From Roseicella sp. DB1501 (GTDB lineage Bacteria > Pseudomonadota > Alphaproteobacteria > Acetobacterales > Acetobacteraceae), in assembly GCF_013112485.1 (NCBI RefSeq), contig NZ_JABFHG010000004.1:62001-126000 (forward strand): a stretch of 64,000 nucleotides of DNA, in the 5' to 3' direction. Positions 1 through 8,587 of this stretch are shown one piece after another (the first letter of the stretch is position 1; each line of letters starts with the position of its first letter). Under the pieces are notes generated by a model. The model did no database searches. It was not told the DNA's origin and worked only from the letters and a program-made list of their open reading frames with translations. The translations under genes and the position numbers were made by a program.

Positions 1-2
1 TG

Positions 3-920
3 AAATTCCTGCTGGCGCTGCGGCCCGGCGTGCAGACCCCGGCGCAATGGGCGCGCCAGGCCGCCGCCTTCGACCGCATCACCAACGGCCGGCTGCTGCT
101 GAACATCGTCACCGGCGCCGATCCGAAGGAGCTGGCCGGCGACGGCATCTTCCTCTCCCATGCCGAGCGCTACGCCCAGACCGAGGAATTCCTGACCATC
201 TTCCGCGGCCTCTTCACCGCGGAGGGGATCGACTTCGAGGGGCGCTACCTCGCCTCGCGCGGCGGCCGGCAGCATTTCCCGCCGGTGCAGACGCCGCACC
301 CGCCGCTCTGGTTCGGCGGCTCCTCCGAGGCGGGGATCGAGGTCGCGGCGCGGCATGTCGAGACCTACCTCACCTGGGGCGAGCCGCCGGCGCTGGTGGC
401 GGCGAAGCTGGAGGCGGCGCGCGCCCGCGCCGCGGCGCATGGCCGCAGCCTGCGCTTCGGCCTGCGCGTCCACCTGATCGTGCGGGAGACCGATGCCGAG
501 GCCTGGGCGGAGGCCGAGCGGCTCATCTCGCGGCTGGACGACGCGACCATCGCCGCGGTGCAGAAGCGCCGCGCCGAGGGCAATGAGAGCGTCGGGCAGC
601 GGCGGCAGTCCGAGCTGCATGGCGGCCGGCGCGACCGGCTGGAAGTCTCGCCCAACCTCTGGGCTGGCATCGGCCTGGTGCGCGCGGGCGTCGGCACCGC
701 GCTCGTCGGCAGCCCGGAGACGGTGGCAGCGCGGCTGCGGGAGTATCAGGCGCTCGGCATCTCCACCATCATCGCCTCGGGCTATCCGCATCTCGAAGAG
801 GCCTACCGGGTGGCGGAGCTGCTCTTCCCGCGGCTTGGCCTCGGCGGGGCGGCGCGGCCGCAGGTGGCGGCGCGGGACTTCGTGACCACCGGCGGCGGCT
901 ACGGGACGCTGGCGGCATGA
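3..920 (+). CDS. ssuD: FMNH2-dependent alkanesulfonate monooxygenase SsuD (5' partial)
   Basis: The gene enters from the left edge in an open frame, so its N-terminus is missing. SsuD is a bacterial-luciferase-fold flavin monooxygenase that releases sulfite from alkanesulfonates in the cytoplasm during sulfur starvation. Visible signatures are [15 protein letters not shown], the FGGSSEAG stretch, the LRVHLIVRE strand carrying the Arg and His known to matter in E. coli SsuD, and the [13 protein letters not shown] loop with the conserved Arg. The end matches SsuD ([18 protein letters not shown]). Its stop overlaps the next start as ATGA, so it is translationally coupled to the permease gene. 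Other luciferase-like monooxygenases are less likely given this motif set. Confidence 0.93.
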   Translation, partial: KFLLALRPGVQTPAQWARQAAAFDRITNGRLLLNIVTGADPKELAGDGIFLSHAERYAQTEEFLTIFRGLFTAEGIDFEGRYLASRGGRQHFPPVQTPHPPLWFGGSSEAGIEVAARHVETYLTWGEPPALVAAKLEAARARAAAHGRSLRFGLRVHLIVRETDAEAWAEAERLISRLDDATIAAVQKRRAEGNESVGQRRQSELHGGRRDRLEVSPNLWAGIGLVRAGVGTALVGSPETVAARLREYQALGISTIIASGYPHLEEAYRVAELLFPRLGLGGAARPQVAARDFVTTGGGYGTLAA

Positions 921-1750
921 GCGGGGCGGTCCTGCCGCAGGCGGGGCTGGCGGCGCCTGCCGCCCGCCGCGCCGGCTTGGCCTGGCGCGGCCTCGGCCGC
1001 TCGGCCCTGCCCTGGCTGCTGCCGGCGCTGCTGCTGCTGGCCTGGCAGGCCGGCAGCATGGCCGGCTGGATCGAGGAGGAGGTGCTGCCCGCGCCTTCCG
1101 CCGTCCTCGCCGCCGGCTGGGACCTGGCGCAGTCGGGCGAGCTGCTGCGCAACATCGAGGTCAGCGCCTGGCGCGCCCTCGCCGGCTTCGCCATCGGCGG
1201 CGGGCTCGGCCTCGGCTTCGGGGTCCTCACCGGCCTGTCGCGCCTGGGCGAGCGGTTGCTCGATTCCAGCGTGCAGATGCTGCGCAACATCCCGCACCTG
1301 GCGCTGATCCCGCTGGTGATCCTGTGGTTCGGCATCGACGAGGCGGCGAAGCTCTTCCTCGTCGCGCTGGGCAGCTTCTTCCCGGTCTATGTCAACACCA
1401 TGCATGGCGTGCGCTCGGTCGACCCGCAATTGGTCGAGATGGGCCGGGCCTATGGCATGGACGCGCCGAGGCTGTTCCGCCGCATCGTGCTGCCGGGCGC
1501 CCTGCCCTCGATCTTCGTCGGGCTGCGCTACGGGCTCGGCATCATGTGGCTGACGCTGATCGTGGCCGAGACGATCGCGGCGAATTCCGGCATCGGCTAC
1601 ATGGCGATGCACGCCCGCGAGTTCATGCTGGTGGATGTCGTGGTCTTCTCGATCCTGGTCTACGCCCTGCTCGGCAAGCTGGCGGACAGCCTGGCGCGGC
1701 TGCTGGAGCGGCTCTGCCTCTCCTGGAACCCGGCCTATCGGAGCGCGTGA
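917..1750 (+). CDS. ssuC: Aliphatic sulfonate ABC transporter permease SsuC
   Basis: This 277-residue inner-membrane permease would form the channel for sulfonate uptake. Hydrophobic segments fit about six helices, starting with a Leu/Ala-rich helix near residues 30-50. The ABC permease EAA-type loop is visible around residues 170-200 ([24 protein letters not shown]), where it should contact the ATPase. It overlaps ssuD by four bases and its TGA overlaps the ssuB ATG by one base, so D-C-B is one operon. A periplasmic binding protein (ssuA) is not visible and would lie beyond the left edge or elsewhere. Confidence 0.92.
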   Translation: MSGAVLPQAGLAAPAARRAGLAWRGLGRSALPWLLPALLLLAWQAGSMAGWIEEEVLPAPSAVLAAGWDLAQSGELLRNIEVSAWRALAGFAIGGGLGLGFGVLTGLSRLGERLLDSSVQMLRNIPHLALIPLVILWFGIDEAAKLFLVALGSFFPVYVNTMHGVRSVDPQLVEMGRAYGMDAPRLFRRIVLPGALPSIFVGLRYGLGIMWLTLIVAETIAANSGIGYMAMHAREFMLVDVVVFSILVYALLGKLADSLARLLERLCLSWNPAYRSA

Positions 1751-2520
1751 TGGACGGCATGGTGCAGGCGCCGGCGCGCGCCGGCGCGGCCGCGGTCGGC
1801 ATCCGCGGGCTGCGCAAGGATTTCGGCGGTCCCTCGGTGTTGCAGGGCATCGATCTCGACATCCCGGCGGGGCAGTTCCTCGCGGTGGTGGGGCGCAGCG
1901 GCTGCGGCAAGTCGACGCTGCTCCGTCTCATCGCCGGGCTGGACCGGCCGAGCGCCGGCACGCTCGCCCTGCAGGCGGGACCGGAGCGACTCGCCCCCGA
2001 AGCGGCGGTGCGGCTGATGTTCCAGGAGCCGCGGCTGCTGCCCTGGTCGAGCATCCGGGGCAATGTCGAGGTCGGGCTGGCGCGCGACACCCCGGCGGCG
2101 CTGCGGGAGGCGCGGGCGCAGGCGGCGCTCGCCGAGGTCGGGCTCGCCGACCGGGCGGCGGAATGGCCCTCCGTGCTCTCGGGCGGGCAGAAGCAGCGCG
2201 TGGCGCTGGCCCGCGCCCTGGTCAGCCGGCCGCGCCTGCTGGTGCTCGACGAGCCGCTCGGCGCCCTCGACGCGCTGACGCGGATCGGCATGCAGGCCCT
2301 GGTCGAGGAGGTCTGGCGGGCCGAGGGCTTCACCGCGGTGTTGGTCACGCATGACGTCGGCGAGGCCGTGGCGCTGGCCGACCGGGTGATCCTGCTGGAG
2401 CGGGGGCGGGTGGCGATGGACCTGGCCATCGACCTGCCGCGGCCGCGGCGGCGCGGCGATGCCGCCCTCGCGGGTTTCGAGGCGCGTATCCTCGAGCGCC
2501 TGCTCGCCGGCGAGCGGTAG
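1750..2520 (+). CDS. ssuB: Aliphatic sulfonate ABC transporter ATP-binding protein SsuB
   Basis: This is the 256-residue ATPase of the sulfonate importer. All ABC motifs are present: Walker [11 protein letters not shown]-loop [10 protein letters not shown], signature [15 protein letters not shown], Walker [13 protein letters not shown] and the switch His in [11 protein letters not shown] chose the ATG that overlaps the ssuC stop (TGATG); the open frame continues upstream but only through the shadow of ssuC. Immediately downstream lies the convergent hisA gene with only 29 bases between, so the operon must end here. Confidence 0.93.
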   Translation: MDGMVQAPARAGAAAVGIRGLRKDFGGPSVLQGIDLDIPAGQFLAVVGRSGCGKSTLLRLIAGLDRPSAGTLALQAGPERLAPEAAVRLMFQEPRLLPWSSIRGNVEVGLARDTPAALREARAQAALAEVGLADRAAEWPSVLSGGQKQRVALARALVSRPRLLVLDEPLGALDALTRIGMQALVEEVWRAEGFTAVLVTHDVGEAVALADRVILLERGRVAMDLAIDLPRPRRRGDAALAGFEARILERLLAGER

Positions 2521-2549
2521 AGGGCGGCGGGCGCCGGACGCCTCGGCGT

Positions 2550-3302
2550 TCAGGGGCGGGGCGGCGTTCGCCCCGCCGCCAGGGCCAGCGCCGCGGCTGG
2601 ATCGACGCGGCCGTCATAGAGCGCCCGGCCGATGATCACGCCCTCGATCCCCTCGCCCGCGAGGCCAGCCAGCGCGGCGAGATCGTCGAGCGAGGCGACG
2701 CCGCCCGAGGCGATGACCGGCAGCCGCACCGCGCGGGCCATGGCGAGCGTCGCCTCCAGGTTCACGCCGCCGAGCATGCCGTCGCGCTCGATATCGGTGT
2801 AGATGATGGCCGCCGCCCCGGCATCCTCGAAGCGCTTGCCGAGATCGGTGGCGAGGACGGTGCTCACCTCGGCCCAGCCCTCAGTCGCCACCATGCCGTT
2901 GCGGGCATCGATGCCGACCGCGACGCGGCCGGGCCAGGCCTTGCAGGCGGCCAGCGCGAAATCCGGGTCCTTCACCGCCGCCGAGCCGAGGATGACGCGA
3001 CGCAGTCCGCGCCCGAGCCAGGCCTCGACCGTCGCCATGCTGCGGATGCCGCCGCCGAGCTGCACCGGGATTTCCGGGATCGCGGCGAGGATGGCTTCGA
3101 CCGCCGCCGAGTTGGCCGGCCGTCCGGCGAAGGCGCCGTCGAGATCGACCACGTGCAGCCAGGGGAAGCCGAGCGCCGCGAAATGCCGCGCCTGGGCGGC
3201 CGGGTCGGCGGAATAGACCGTAGCCTGGGCCATGTCGCCGCGCTTGAGGCGGACGACCTGGCCGCCCTTGAGGTCGATGGCGGGATAGAGGGTGAGTGAC
3301 AT
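2550..3302 (-). CDS. hisA: ProFAR isomerase HisA
   Basis: HisA catalyses the Amadori rearrangement of ProFAR to PRFAR, the fourth step of histidine synthesis, in the cytoplasm. The 250 residues match the usual (beta/alpha)8 length. The N-terminal catalytic Asp lies in [13 protein letters not shown], the second Asp in [11 protein letters not shown], and phosphate-binding turns are [12 protein letters not shown] and [12 protein letters not shown]. It is the last gene of the minus-strand operon, 49 bases after the GNAT gene. hisF and hisE, which commonly follow hisA in alphaproteobacteria, are not here; the sulfonate operon converges instead. Confidence 0.95.
   Translation of the reverse strand: MSLTLYPAIDLKGGQVVRLKRGDMAQATVYSADPAAQARHFAALGFPWLHVVDLDGAFAGRPANSAAVEAILAAIPEIPVQLGGGIRSMATVEAWLGRGLRRVILGSAAVKDPDFALAACKAWPGRVAVGIDARNGMVATEGWAEVSTVLATDLGKRFEDAGAAAIIYTDIERDGMLGGVNLEATLAMARAVRLPVIASGGVASLDDLAALAGLAGEGIEGVIIGRALYDGRVDPAAALALAAGRTPPRP
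2555..2577. terminator. Stem-loop at the ssuB/hisA convergence
   Basis: A perfect 9-bp inverted repeat (GGCGGGGCG, 5-base loop, CGCCCCGCC) sits in the last codons of hisA, just past the ssuB stop. There is no clear T-run, so it may only slow polymerase, but its position between convergent genes fits a bidirectional terminator. Confidence 0.4.
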
Positions 3303-3351
3303 GCGAGGCCTGTCCTGGTTCCGGCCCGGGCGGGGGTGCCGGGAGGAGGGG

Positions 3352-3960
3352 CTAGCGCCCCATCACCTTCCCGGTGCTGCGGCCCCGGCCCGGCTCGAGC
3401 AGCTTGTAGTAGAAGTGGCCCGCGACCGTCCGCCCGTTCACCCGGGCATAGGCGGGATGGGTTCCCCAGCGCTCGTAGCCCAGCGTCTCGAACAGCGAGA
3501 TGGCGGTGGTCTGAGTCTCGCGCACGTCGAGGTTCACGACGCGGTGGCCGAGCGAGGCGGCGCGCTCCTCGACCCGGCGGATCATCAGCCGCGCCAGGCC
3601 GTGGCCGCGGGCATAGGGCGCGATATAGGCATGGGTCAGCGTCGCCCCGAAGGCCTGCGCCTCGTTGTTCCGCGGCGGCCGGACGAGCTGGGCGCTGCCG
3701 ACCACCACGCCGTCGAGCCGGGCGATGAACAGCTCGCGCTCCGGCACTAGCATGACGCCGCGGAAATGCCGTTGCAGCGCCACCCGGCCCTGCGGCTCGA
3801 TCCAGCCGAAGCCGCCGCCCTCGATGATGGCGGCGTCGGTCGCCTCGCAGAGCTCGGCCATGTCGTGGTCGTCAAGCTCCGTCACCCGCTCGACCGAGAG
3901 TTCGGGCTGGTGCGGCATGCTCGGCTCGACCAGGCCAATCGGCACCTTCGGTGCGCTCAT
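3352..3960 (-). CDS. GNAT family N-acetyltransferase in the histidine operon
   Basis: This is a 202-residue acetyl-CoA-dependent acyltransferase of unknown substrate. The acetyl-CoA binding region is visible as [17 protein letters not shown] (a variant R/Q-x-x-G-x-G/A loop), followed by the [21 protein letters not shown] strand and helix typical of GNAT domains. I chose the ATG at 3960 because it overlaps the hisH stop as ATGA; an in-frame ATG three codons upstream is also possible. Its position between hisH and hisA suggests co-expression with histidine synthesis but does not prove a role in it. Confidence 0.8.
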   Translation of the reverse strand: MSAPKVPIGLVEPSMPHQPELSVERVTELDDHDMAELCEATDAAIIEGGGFGWIEPQGRVALQRHFRGVMLVPERELFIARLDGVVVGSAQLVRPPRNNEAQAFGATLTHAYIAPYARGHGLARLMIRRVEERAASLGHRVVNLDVRETQTTAISLFETLGYERWGTHPAYARVNGRTVAGHFYYKLLEPGRGRSTGKVMGR

Positions 3961-4619
3961 GGGGTCCACCGAAGGAAATTGGCGAGGATGCGCAGGCCCA
4001 CCGCGGCGCTCTTCTCCACATGGAATTGCGTACCGGCGATATTGCCGCGACCGACGATGGCGACGACCGGGCCGCCGTAATCGGTGGTGGCCAGCACCTC
4101 GCCGGCATCATAGTCGCTCAGGGCGTAGGAATGAACGAAATACGCGTGCTCGCCTGGGTGAATTCCCGCAAGCAATGGATGCCCATCCGCCGGGAATGCG
4201 AGGGTGTTCCAGCCCATCTGCGGCAGGGGCAGCGCGGCCCCGTCCGGGCCCCTGGGCGCCATCGGCGCCATCTCGCCGCGGATCCAGCCGAGGCCGGGCG
4301 TCGTCCCGTGCTCAAGCCCGCGCTCGGCCATGATCTGCATGCCGACGCAGATGCCGAGCAGCGGCGTGCCCTCGGCGACGCGGCGTTCCAGCACCTCGAC
4401 CATGCCGGGCAACGCGGACAGGCCGCGCATGCAGGCGGCGAAGGCGCCCTGGCCGGGCAGGATCAGCCGGTCGGCCGCAGCGGCTTCCGCCGCGTCGCGG
4501 GTCACCGCGGCCTCGACGGCGATGCCCGCATCGGCGGCGGCGCGGCCGAGCGCGCGCAGCACCGAGGCGAGGTTGCCCGAGCCCGGATCGACCACGGCGA
4601 CCCGCATCGCACCGCTCAT
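3957..4619 (-). CDS. hisH: Imidazole glycerol phosphate synthase glutaminase subunit HisH
   Basis: HisH hydrolyses glutamine and channels ammonia to HisF, which makes IGP and AICAR. The 220-residue class I glutamine amidotransferase shows the oxyanion region LPGQGAFAACM, the nucleophile Cys in GICVGMQIM and the catalytic His-x-Glu in QFHVEKS. The start at 4619 (MSGAMRV) overlaps the end of the upstream gene; an internal ATG four codons later is a second possibility. The partner hisF is absent from the window. Confidence 0.94.
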   Translation of the reverse strand: MSGAMRVAVVDPGSGNLASVLRALGRAAADAGIAVEAAVTRDAAEAAAADRLILPGQGAFAACMRGLSALPGMVEVLERRVAEGTPLLGICVGMQIMAERGLEHGTTPGLGWIRGEMAPMAPRGPDGAALPLPQMGWNTLAFPADGHPLLAGIHPGEHAYFVHSYALSDYDAGEVLATTDYGGPVVAIVGRGNIAGTQFHVEKSAAVGLRILANFLRWTP

Positions 4620-5017
4620 GCCGCCACTGTCCGTAATAGCTCGGGCCGCGTCTCGAAGAGGCGGGCGACCGCCAGCTCCTCCGCCGGGGCGGCGACGACA
4701 TGCGCCAGGCGCCAGCCGCGCCGGCCGAGCGCCGCGCGCCGCAGATCCTCCGCCTCGGCGCCGAGCAGGAATTGCAGGGCAAGCAGCACCGGCAGCCGAT
4801 AGGTGGCGGGCAGCAGGATGGCGGTCAGCAGGACCAGCCCGATCCAGGCGCCCGTCTCCAGCCAGAGCCGGTGCCGCAGCAACCAGATCGGGCCGAAGAG
4901 CAAGGCACCCCAGGAAAACCCCTCCCGCACCAGGATGGGGTCGCGCGGCAGGGACGCGGGAGCACCATGCGCGGCGCCCCCGCCACTGCGCGGCAGGTGG
5001 ACGGTCCAGATGCGCAT
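4616..5017 (-). CDS. DUF2628-like small membrane protein between hisB and hisH
   Basis: This is a 133-residue protein with a short N-terminal segment followed by about two hydrophobic stretches (roughly residues 35-75) and a charged C-terminal tail. The pattern (FSWGALLFGPIWLLRHRLWLETGAWI) resembles DUF2628 proteins, whose function is unknown. Its start overlaps the hisB stop and its stop overlaps the hisH start, so it is firmly embedded in the histidine operon. No catalytic motif is visible. Confidence 0.78.
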   Translation of the reverse strand: MRIWTVHLPRSGGGAAHGAPASLPRDPILVREGFSWGALLFGPIWLLRHRLWLETGAWIGLVLLTAILLPATYRLPVLLALQFLLGAEAEDLRRAALGRRGWRLAHVVAAPAEELAVARLFETRPELLRTVAA

Positions 5018-5619
5018 CAGGCTTCCAGGACCCCTTTCGTCGAGGGAACCGTGTCAGGCGAGCGCGGGTCCGTCTCCACCGCCATGCGAAGGCTCCGGGC
5101 CAGCGCCTTGAAGCAGGCCTCAGCGACATGGTGCGCGTTGGTACCGGCCTTCAAGGTCAGATGCAGGGTGATGCCGGCATTGAAGGCGAGGGCGCGGAAG
5201 AACTCCTCGAACAGCTCGGTGTCCATCTCGCCCACCTTGTCGCGGGCGAAGGGCACCGACCAGGCAAGGAAGGGCCGGCCGGAGATGTCGATCGCCGCCT
5301 CGGCCAGCGCCTCGTCCATCGGCAGCAGGGACTGGCCGTAACGCCGGATCCCGCGCTTGTCGCCGAGCGCGCGTTTCAGCGCCTGTCCCAGCACGATGCC
5401 GACATCCTCCGTCGTGTGGTGGAAGTCGATATGGAGGTCGCCCTTGGCCTCGACCGAAAGGTCGAAGAGCGCATGGCGGCCGAGCGCGGTGAGCATGTGG
5501 TCGAGGAAACCGATGCCGGTCGCCGCCCGCACCTGGCCCGTCCCGTCGAGGGAGAGGGTGACGCGGATCTCGGTCTCGGCCGTGGTCCGGGTGATGCTGG
5601 CGGTGCGAGGGGTGGTCAT
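5017..5619 (-). CDS. hisB: Imidazoleglycerol-phosphate dehydratase HisB
   Basis: HisB dehydrates IGP to imidazole acetol phosphate, using two manganese ions held by clustered histidines. The 200-residue monofunctional form carries the expected motifs [27 protein letters not shown] and [17 protein letters not shown]. It is the first gene of the minus-strand operon hisB-DUF2628-hisH-GNAT-hisA. It lies 81 bases downstream of the AI-2E-type gene on the same strand. Confidence 0.96.
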   Translation of the reverse strand: MTTPRTASITRTTAETEIRVTLSLDGTGQVRAATGIGFLDHMLTALGRHALFDLSVEAKGDLHIDFHHTTEDVGIVLGQALKRALGDKRGIRRYGQSLLPMDEALAEAAIDISGRPFLAWSVPFARDKVGEMDTELFEEFFRALAFNAGITLHLTLKAGTNAHHVAEACFKALARSLRMAVETDPRSPDTVPSTKGVLEA

Positions 5620-5700
5620 TCGCGACCTCCTACGCCAGGGGGCGGGGGGGTCGCAACCGCCCCGCTCGCTGGCATGGGAAAGGCGGGCCGCCCGACCGGC

Positions 5701-7647
5701 TCAGGCCGGTGCGGGCGCCATGCCGAGGGCGGGCGGCTCCGGCCGCGGCGCCGGCTCGGTCAGCATGGGCACCGGCGCGGCCGCCGCCTGCTCGGCCGCC
5801 AGATCGGTCGCCTCGACCAGGTTCGCCGCCAGCAAGAGCGGCGCCGACTGGCCCTCGGCGCGCAGCGCCGCGGCGATGGGCGCGGCCATGGGGCCGGCCT
5901 GGGTGTCGTCCTCGGACGTCGTCCAGGCGAGGGCGAGGGCCGGGATGCCGGGCAGCCGCCGGCGGGCCCGGCGCAGCAGGTAGCGCGCCGTCGCGGTGCT
6001 GCTGCCGCCTTCGATGAGGCAGAGGCAGAGCAGCTTCGGCGGGGTGGCGGGGCTGGCGGCCATGCCGCCGACCTGCACGCCGAAGCCGCGCCGCTGCAGC
6101 GCCTGGGCGAGCATCATCGCCGCCAGCCCGTCGAAGGGGCCGCGACCCGGCAGGCAGAGCACCGAGCCCGGTACCTGCCAGGCGGCCGGCAGCGGCGCCG
6201 CCGCCTCGCCATCCTCCGCCTCGGGATCCTCGGCCTCCTCCAGATCCTCGATCAGCTGCTCGACGCTGGCCTGCAGCGCCTCGCGCCGCTCGGGCGAGAG
6301 CGCGCCATGCACCGCATCGGCCTGGGCGAGGCGCAGCGCCGGCAGGGCGATGGCGTCGAGATAGGCGGCGAAGGACTTCTCCTTCAGGCAGCGCTCGGCC
6401 TGCTCGGCCAGTGCATCGGCGTCGCCGGCGAGGGCACGCTGGTAGAAGGTCTCCTCCGGGTCCAGCGGCGGGCTGTCGCCGAGCATCACCTCGAGGAATT
6501 CCAGCCGGTCGACATGCCGCCCGAGCACCACCAGGCAAACGGTGAGCGGCACCGCCAGCAGCAGGCCGATCGGGCCCCAGAGCCAGGTCCAGAAGGTCGC
6601 CGCGGCGATGACCGCGATGGGCGACAGGCCGGTGGAATGGCCGAAGACCAGCGGCTCGAAGACCTGGCCCATCGCCGCCTCGCCGAGGGCGAAGAGCACC
6701 AGCACCCAGACCAGCGTCCCCCAGCCGGGATCGACGGCGAGGGCGAGCAGCGCCGGGAAGCCGGCGGCGATGAAGCTGCCGATGAAGGGCACGAAGCGCA
6801 TCAGCCCGGCGACGAAGCCCCAGAGCAGCGGGTTGGGGATACCGACCAGCCAGAGCACGCCGGTCATCACCAGGCCGAAGCCGAAATTCATGCCTGTCTG
6901 GGCCAGGAAGTAGCGGGAGAGCCGGTAGGCGGCATCGTCCATCGCCGCCATGGTGCGGTGCAGGTCGCGGGCGCCGGCCAGGCGGATCAGCCGGTCGCGC
7001 AGGTCCTCCCGGTAGAGCAGGATGAAGATCACCAGGATGGCGACGATGCCGGCCGTCGCCAGCGGGCCCAGCAGCGGCTCCGCGACCCGCTGCAGCATCT
7101 CGAAGGCGGTCGGGTCAGGGTTGTGGATCTCGACCGGGATGGGCCGGTTCGTTGGCTGACTCGGCAGCGCCTCGGGCTGGGCGAGGGGCGGGCTCGCGGG
7201 CGGCTTGTCGCGGGCGCCGGCGCTGCGCCCCATCTCCTGCAGCGTGCTGACCACCCGGTCGATCAGCCCGCCCGAGGCCTGCAGCCGGCCGAGCTTCTCG
7301 GTGATGGCGGTCTGATAGGTCGGCAGGTTCTCGGCGAGCGAGGTCGCCTGCCGCCCGACCAGGCCGAACATCGAGAGGATCACCGCGCCGGCCAGGACCA
7401 CCGCGACCAGGACCGAGGCCGGGCGCGGCAGGTGCAGCCGCCGAAGCCCGCGCGTCACCGGCGCGAGGACGAAGGAGAGCAGCATGGCGAGGACGAGCGG
7501 GATCAGCAGCTCCCGCCCGAAATACAGGATCGCGATCACCAGGATCGCGCCCTGCAGGACATGCAGGGCGGAGCCGGGCACGCCGGCGGCGGCGACGCCC
7601 CGGTGCTGCGGGACGGCGGAGGGGCGCGGGGGTGGCGTGTCGGGCAT
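5701..7647 (-). CDS. AI-2E family transporter with long C-terminal extension
   Basis: This 648-residue inner-membrane protein has an N-terminal AI-2E/UPF0118 permease domain to about residue 390, with hydrophobic clusters at both ends of a polar extramembrane stretch and the family pattern GLMRFVPFIGSFIAAG. The family exports AI-2-like molecules or acts in ion or cell-envelope homeostasis; the substrate here is unknown. Family members are usually about 350-400 residues, so the last 250 residues are extra: a helical part, an acidic linker (EDLEEAEDPEAEDGE) and an alternating beta/alpha part beginning near VPGSVLCLPGRGPFDG. I chose the ATG at 7647 because the longer open frame runs into the divergent cupin gene. 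Confidence 0.85.
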   Translation of the reverse strand: MPDTPPPRPSAVPQHRGVAAAGVPGSALHVLQGAILVIAILYFGRELLIPLVLAMLLSFVLAPVTRGLRRLHLPRPASVLVAVVLAGAVILSMFGLVGRQATSLAENLPTYQTAITEKLGRLQASGGLIDRVVSTLQEMGRSAGARDKPPASPPLAQPEALPSQPTNRPIPVEIHNPDPTAFEMLQRVAEPLLGPLATAGIVAILVIFILLYREDLRDRLIRLAGARDLHRTMAAMDDAAYRLSRYFLAQTGMNFGFGLVMTGVLWLVGIPNPLLWGFVAGLMRFVPFIGSFIAAGFPALLALAVDPGWGTLVWVLVLFALGEAAMGQVFEPLVFGHSTGLSPIAVIAAATFWTWLWGPIGLLLAVPLTVCLVVLGRHVDRLEFLEVMLGDSPPLDPEETFYQRALAGDADALAEQAERCLKEKSFAAYLDAIALPALRLAQADAVHGALSPERREALQASVEQLIEDLEEAEDPEAEDGEAAAPLPAAWQVPGSVLCLPGRGPFDGLAAMMLAQALQRRGFGVQVGGMAASPATPPKLLCLCLIEGGSSTATARYLLRRARRRLPGIPALALAWTTSEDDTQAGPMAAPIAAALRAEGQSAPLLLAANLVEATDLAAEQAAAAPVPMLTEPAPRPEPPALGMAPAPA

Positions 7648-7836
7648 GCCGCTATTGGTGACCTCGGGCCGGGGATCGGCCACCCCGGCGCAACGCGGCG
7701 TTGCCGAGTCCGTTGCGCGGTGGTGTCGGTCGGGCCAAAGGAAGGAGGGGGACCGCGCCTGATTGTGCCTTGCCGCCGGCCTGCCGGGGTGTAGCCTGCG
7801 CCTTACGGTTCGGAGAGACCGCAAGGAGGACGGACC

Positions 7837-8268
7837 ATGGATGGCAGCATCGCGGGCGCGCGCGCCGACGGAAAGACCGACATCAAGCTCACTGTCTCGA
7901 ACAAGGCCGACCAGCCCTTCGTGAAGGGACGGCGGAAATTCTTCCGCTACCGCGACCTCGGCATGCAGGCGGCGACCGGCGGCAAGCTGCGGGCGCAGGT
8001 GATGGAAGCGATCACCGGCATGACCGAGCCGACGGGCTGGCACACCCACCAGTGCGAGGCGCAGTTCATCTACATCCTGAAGGGCTGGGTCGAGCTGGAA
8101 TTCGAGGACGGCACCCGCACGCGCAGCGGCCAGGGCGATGCCGTGCTCATCCCCGGCGGCATGAAGCACAACGAGATCGCCACCTCGGACGATGTCGAGA
8201 TCCTCGAGCTCTCGATCCCGGGCGACATGGCGACCAAGCCCTGCGATCCGCCGGAAGGCCGCGGCTGA
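7837..8268 (+). CDS. Single-domain cupin protein
   Basis: This is a 143-residue protein with both cupin motifs: GWHTHQCEAQFIYILKG (two His and a Glu for a metal) and GDAVLIPGGMKHNEIA (the third His). Such small cupins may be metal-dependent enzymes or ligand binders; the substrate is not apparent. A strong AAGGAGGA ribosome site lies 7 bases before the ATG. It is transcribed away from the AI-2E-type gene, with a promoter presumably in the 189-base gap. A dispersed repeat element follows it. Confidence 0.85.
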   Translation: MDGSIAGARADGKTDIKLTVSNKADQPFVKGRRKFFRYRDLGMQAATGGKLRAQVMEAITGMTEPTGWHTHQCEAQFIYILKGWVELEFEDGTRTRSGQGDAVLIPGGMKHNEIATSDDVEILELSIPGDMATKPCDPPEGRG

Positions 8269-8337
8269 GGCAGGACCGCCGGCGAACGGGACAGGCTCGC
8301 CATCGGCGCGGCCGCGCCGGCCGTGCCGCATGAGCAG

Positions 8338-8497
8338 GTCATACCAATGGCATGAATGATCCATTCATGCCGAGCGCCCGATCGGGCGCCGTCGGTCGCG
8401 CCCTTTGGCGCGCCTGGCGGCGCGGCGTGGCGTAGCCAAGCTGCCGGAGGCAGCGCCGGCGATTGAAGGGGCCGTTGATGTGTCAACATCAACGGCC
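8338..8497 (+). repeat. Dispersed two-hairpin intergenic repeat, copy A
   Basis: The 319-base gap between the cupin and the next gene holds an ordered set of inverted repeats. A 9-bp stem (GCATGAATG / CATTCATGC) lies at 8350-8370, a GCTGCC / GGCAGC hairpin at 8440-8454, and a perfect 12-bp stem (GGCCGTTGATGT, loop GTCA) at 8470-8497. The stretch from 8369 onward is shared with copy B at 19060 in inverted orientation, including an identical 22-base block at 8440-8461. No open frame or transposase is present. It resembles a REP or MITE-like element. Confidence 0.7.
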
Positions 8498-8587
8498 GTT
8501 GGTAGGGGCGTCCGGGCGCATCCGGGCCGGGGCGCCGCGCGGCGGCTGCGATGCCCCGGCATGTCGAGCCGCCGGGAGGGAACCACG

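Noticed and set aside
4204-7794. A 1196-codon plus-strand open frame
   Set aside because: It is the opposite-strand shadow of hisH, hisB and the AI-2E-type gene. Its translation is Arg/Gly/Ala-rich without family motifs, as expected from very high GC.
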